Below are positions 63,285-64,000 of a stretch of 64,000 bases of DNA, piece after piece; position 1 is the stretch's first letter; each line of letters starts with the position of its first letter. The DNA is from Sulfurimonas sp. (GTDB taxonomy: Bacteria > Campylobacterota > Campylobacteria > Campylobacterales > Sulfurimonadaceae), in NCBI RefSeq assembly GCF_029027405.1, contig NZ_CP093396.1:1674001-1738000 (forward strand). The letters are read 5' to 3'. The notes beneath the pieces were generated by a model. The model had not been told where the DNA came from and did no database searches. It saw only the letters and a program-made list of their open reading frames with translations. Position numbers and translations under genes: made by a program.

Positions 63285-64000
63285 ATGAGTTTTTTAAAAG
63301 AGTACGATAGTGAAATTTACGATTTATGCGAAAAAGAGTTAGAACGCCAAACTGACCACTTAGAGATGATTGCATCTGAGAACTTTACACTTCCTGCAGT
63401 TATGGAAGCTATGGGTTCAGTTTTTACTAACAAATATGCTGAGGGTTACCCTGCTAAACGCTACTACGGTGGTTGTGAATATGCTGATGGTGTTGAGCAA
63501 CTAGCAATAGACAGAGCTTGTGAACTTTTTGGATGTAACTTTGCAAATGTTCAACCACACTCAGGAAGCCAAGCAAATGGTGCAGTTTATGCAGCACTTT
63601 TAAAAGCTGGTGATAAACTTCTTGGTATGGACTTAAGTCATGGTGGTCATTTAACACATGGTTCAAAACCTTCTTTTTCAGGTAAAAACTACTCTAGTTT
63701 TACTTATGGAGTTGAGCTTGATGGTCGTATTAACTATGAAAGAGTTATGGACATTGCCCAAATTGTAAAACCTAAAATCATCGTTTGTGGTGCATCTGCT
63801 TATGCTCGTGAAATTGACTTTAAAAAGTTTCGTGAAATAGCTGATGCTGTTGGTGCGATTTTATTTGCTGATATCGCACATATTGCTGGTCTTGTATGCG
63901 CAGGTGAACATCCAAGTCCTTTTCCTTATGCGGATGTTGTTACAACTACAACTCACAAAACTCTTGCTGGTCCAAGAGGTGGTATGATTATGACAAATGA
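63285..64000 (+). CDS. glyA: Serine hydroxymethyltransferase, N-terminal part (cut by window end)
   Basis: The frame is open to the window end. It encodes SHMT, which interconverts serine and glycine and supplies one-carbon units that metE can use. Motifs are [57 protein letters not shown] and the PLP-lysine segment [20 protein letters not shown] lies eleven bases before the ATG. Confidence 0.97.
   Translation, partial: MSFLKEYDSEIYDLCEKELERQTDHLEMIASENFTLPAVMEAMGSVFTNKYAEGYPAKRYYGGCEYADGVEQLAIDRACELFGCNFANVQPHSGSQANGAVYAALLKAGDKLLGMDLSHGGHLTHGSKPSFSGKNYSSFTYGVELDGRINYERVMDIAQIVKPKIIVCGASAYAREIDFKKFREIADAVGAILFADIAHIAGLVCAGEHPSPFPYADVVTTTTHKTLAGPRGGMIMTN

Overview
The window is AT-rich, densely packed DNA whose gene families point to a Campylobacterota (Epsilonproteobacteria) genome, most likely close to Sulfurimonas. 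This is inferred from family content and gene order: an HQWRQP-type H-box histidine kinase, a free-standing FlhB-C-terminal (FlhX-like) protein, class II DAHP synthase, CheV, an OadGAB sodium-pumping decarboxylase, a short malate:quinone oxidoreductase, gatC-pilT, and cvpA-fur-lysS. I saw no rRNA, tRNA or CRISPR array.

Layout. 1-1608: anaerobic ribonucleotide reductase (nrdD cut by the window edge) and nrdG, with the glycyl-radical domain of NrdD on its own small gene. 1611-6639: glycosyltransferase, mqo, a sirohaem nitrite/sulfite reductase and adk. 6640-15573: an accessory zone with four addiction-type modules (mazEF, a single-chain restriction-modification enzyme, a decayed RelE/ParE pair, brnTA) around a two-component pair and two flagellar genes. 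Two segments are bounded by a second copy of the 3' end of the adjacent resident gene (response regulator; polA), the signature of insertion with duplication of a gene tail. 15487-24872: polA, an HDOD protein, a copper-type membrane protein with a NosL-like lipoprotein, an HD protein, a tyrosine recombinase, BamB-like and YfgM-like proteins, gatC and pilT.

24975-37924: a 13-kb run of ten same-strand genes, most overlapping or only a few bases apart: TonB-dependent receptor, ExbB, ExbD, a DsbD/CcdA-like membrane protein, a NosR-like polyferredoxin fused to a periplasmic domain, a NapH-like polyferredoxin, a double-cubane-type (2-hydroxyacyl-CoA dehydratase D-family) protein, its ATP-dependent activator, an RND transporter and TonB. 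It reads as one self-contained uptake-plus-low-potential-reduction system and is the best candidate here for an undescribed pathway. A convergent operon (37957-43852) carries TolC, a HlyD-like adaptor, ArgD, a molybdopterin oxidoreductase and a MidA-type methyltransferase.

43956-64000: mostly housekeeping: CheV, OadGAB, small membrane proteins, htpG, an AEC transporter, an ABC-F protein, DAHP synthase, a diguanylate cyclase, cvpA-fur-lysS, metE and glyA (cut by the window end). Positions and motifs were read directly from the sequence; family assignments rest on recalled motifs and gene order, not on a search.
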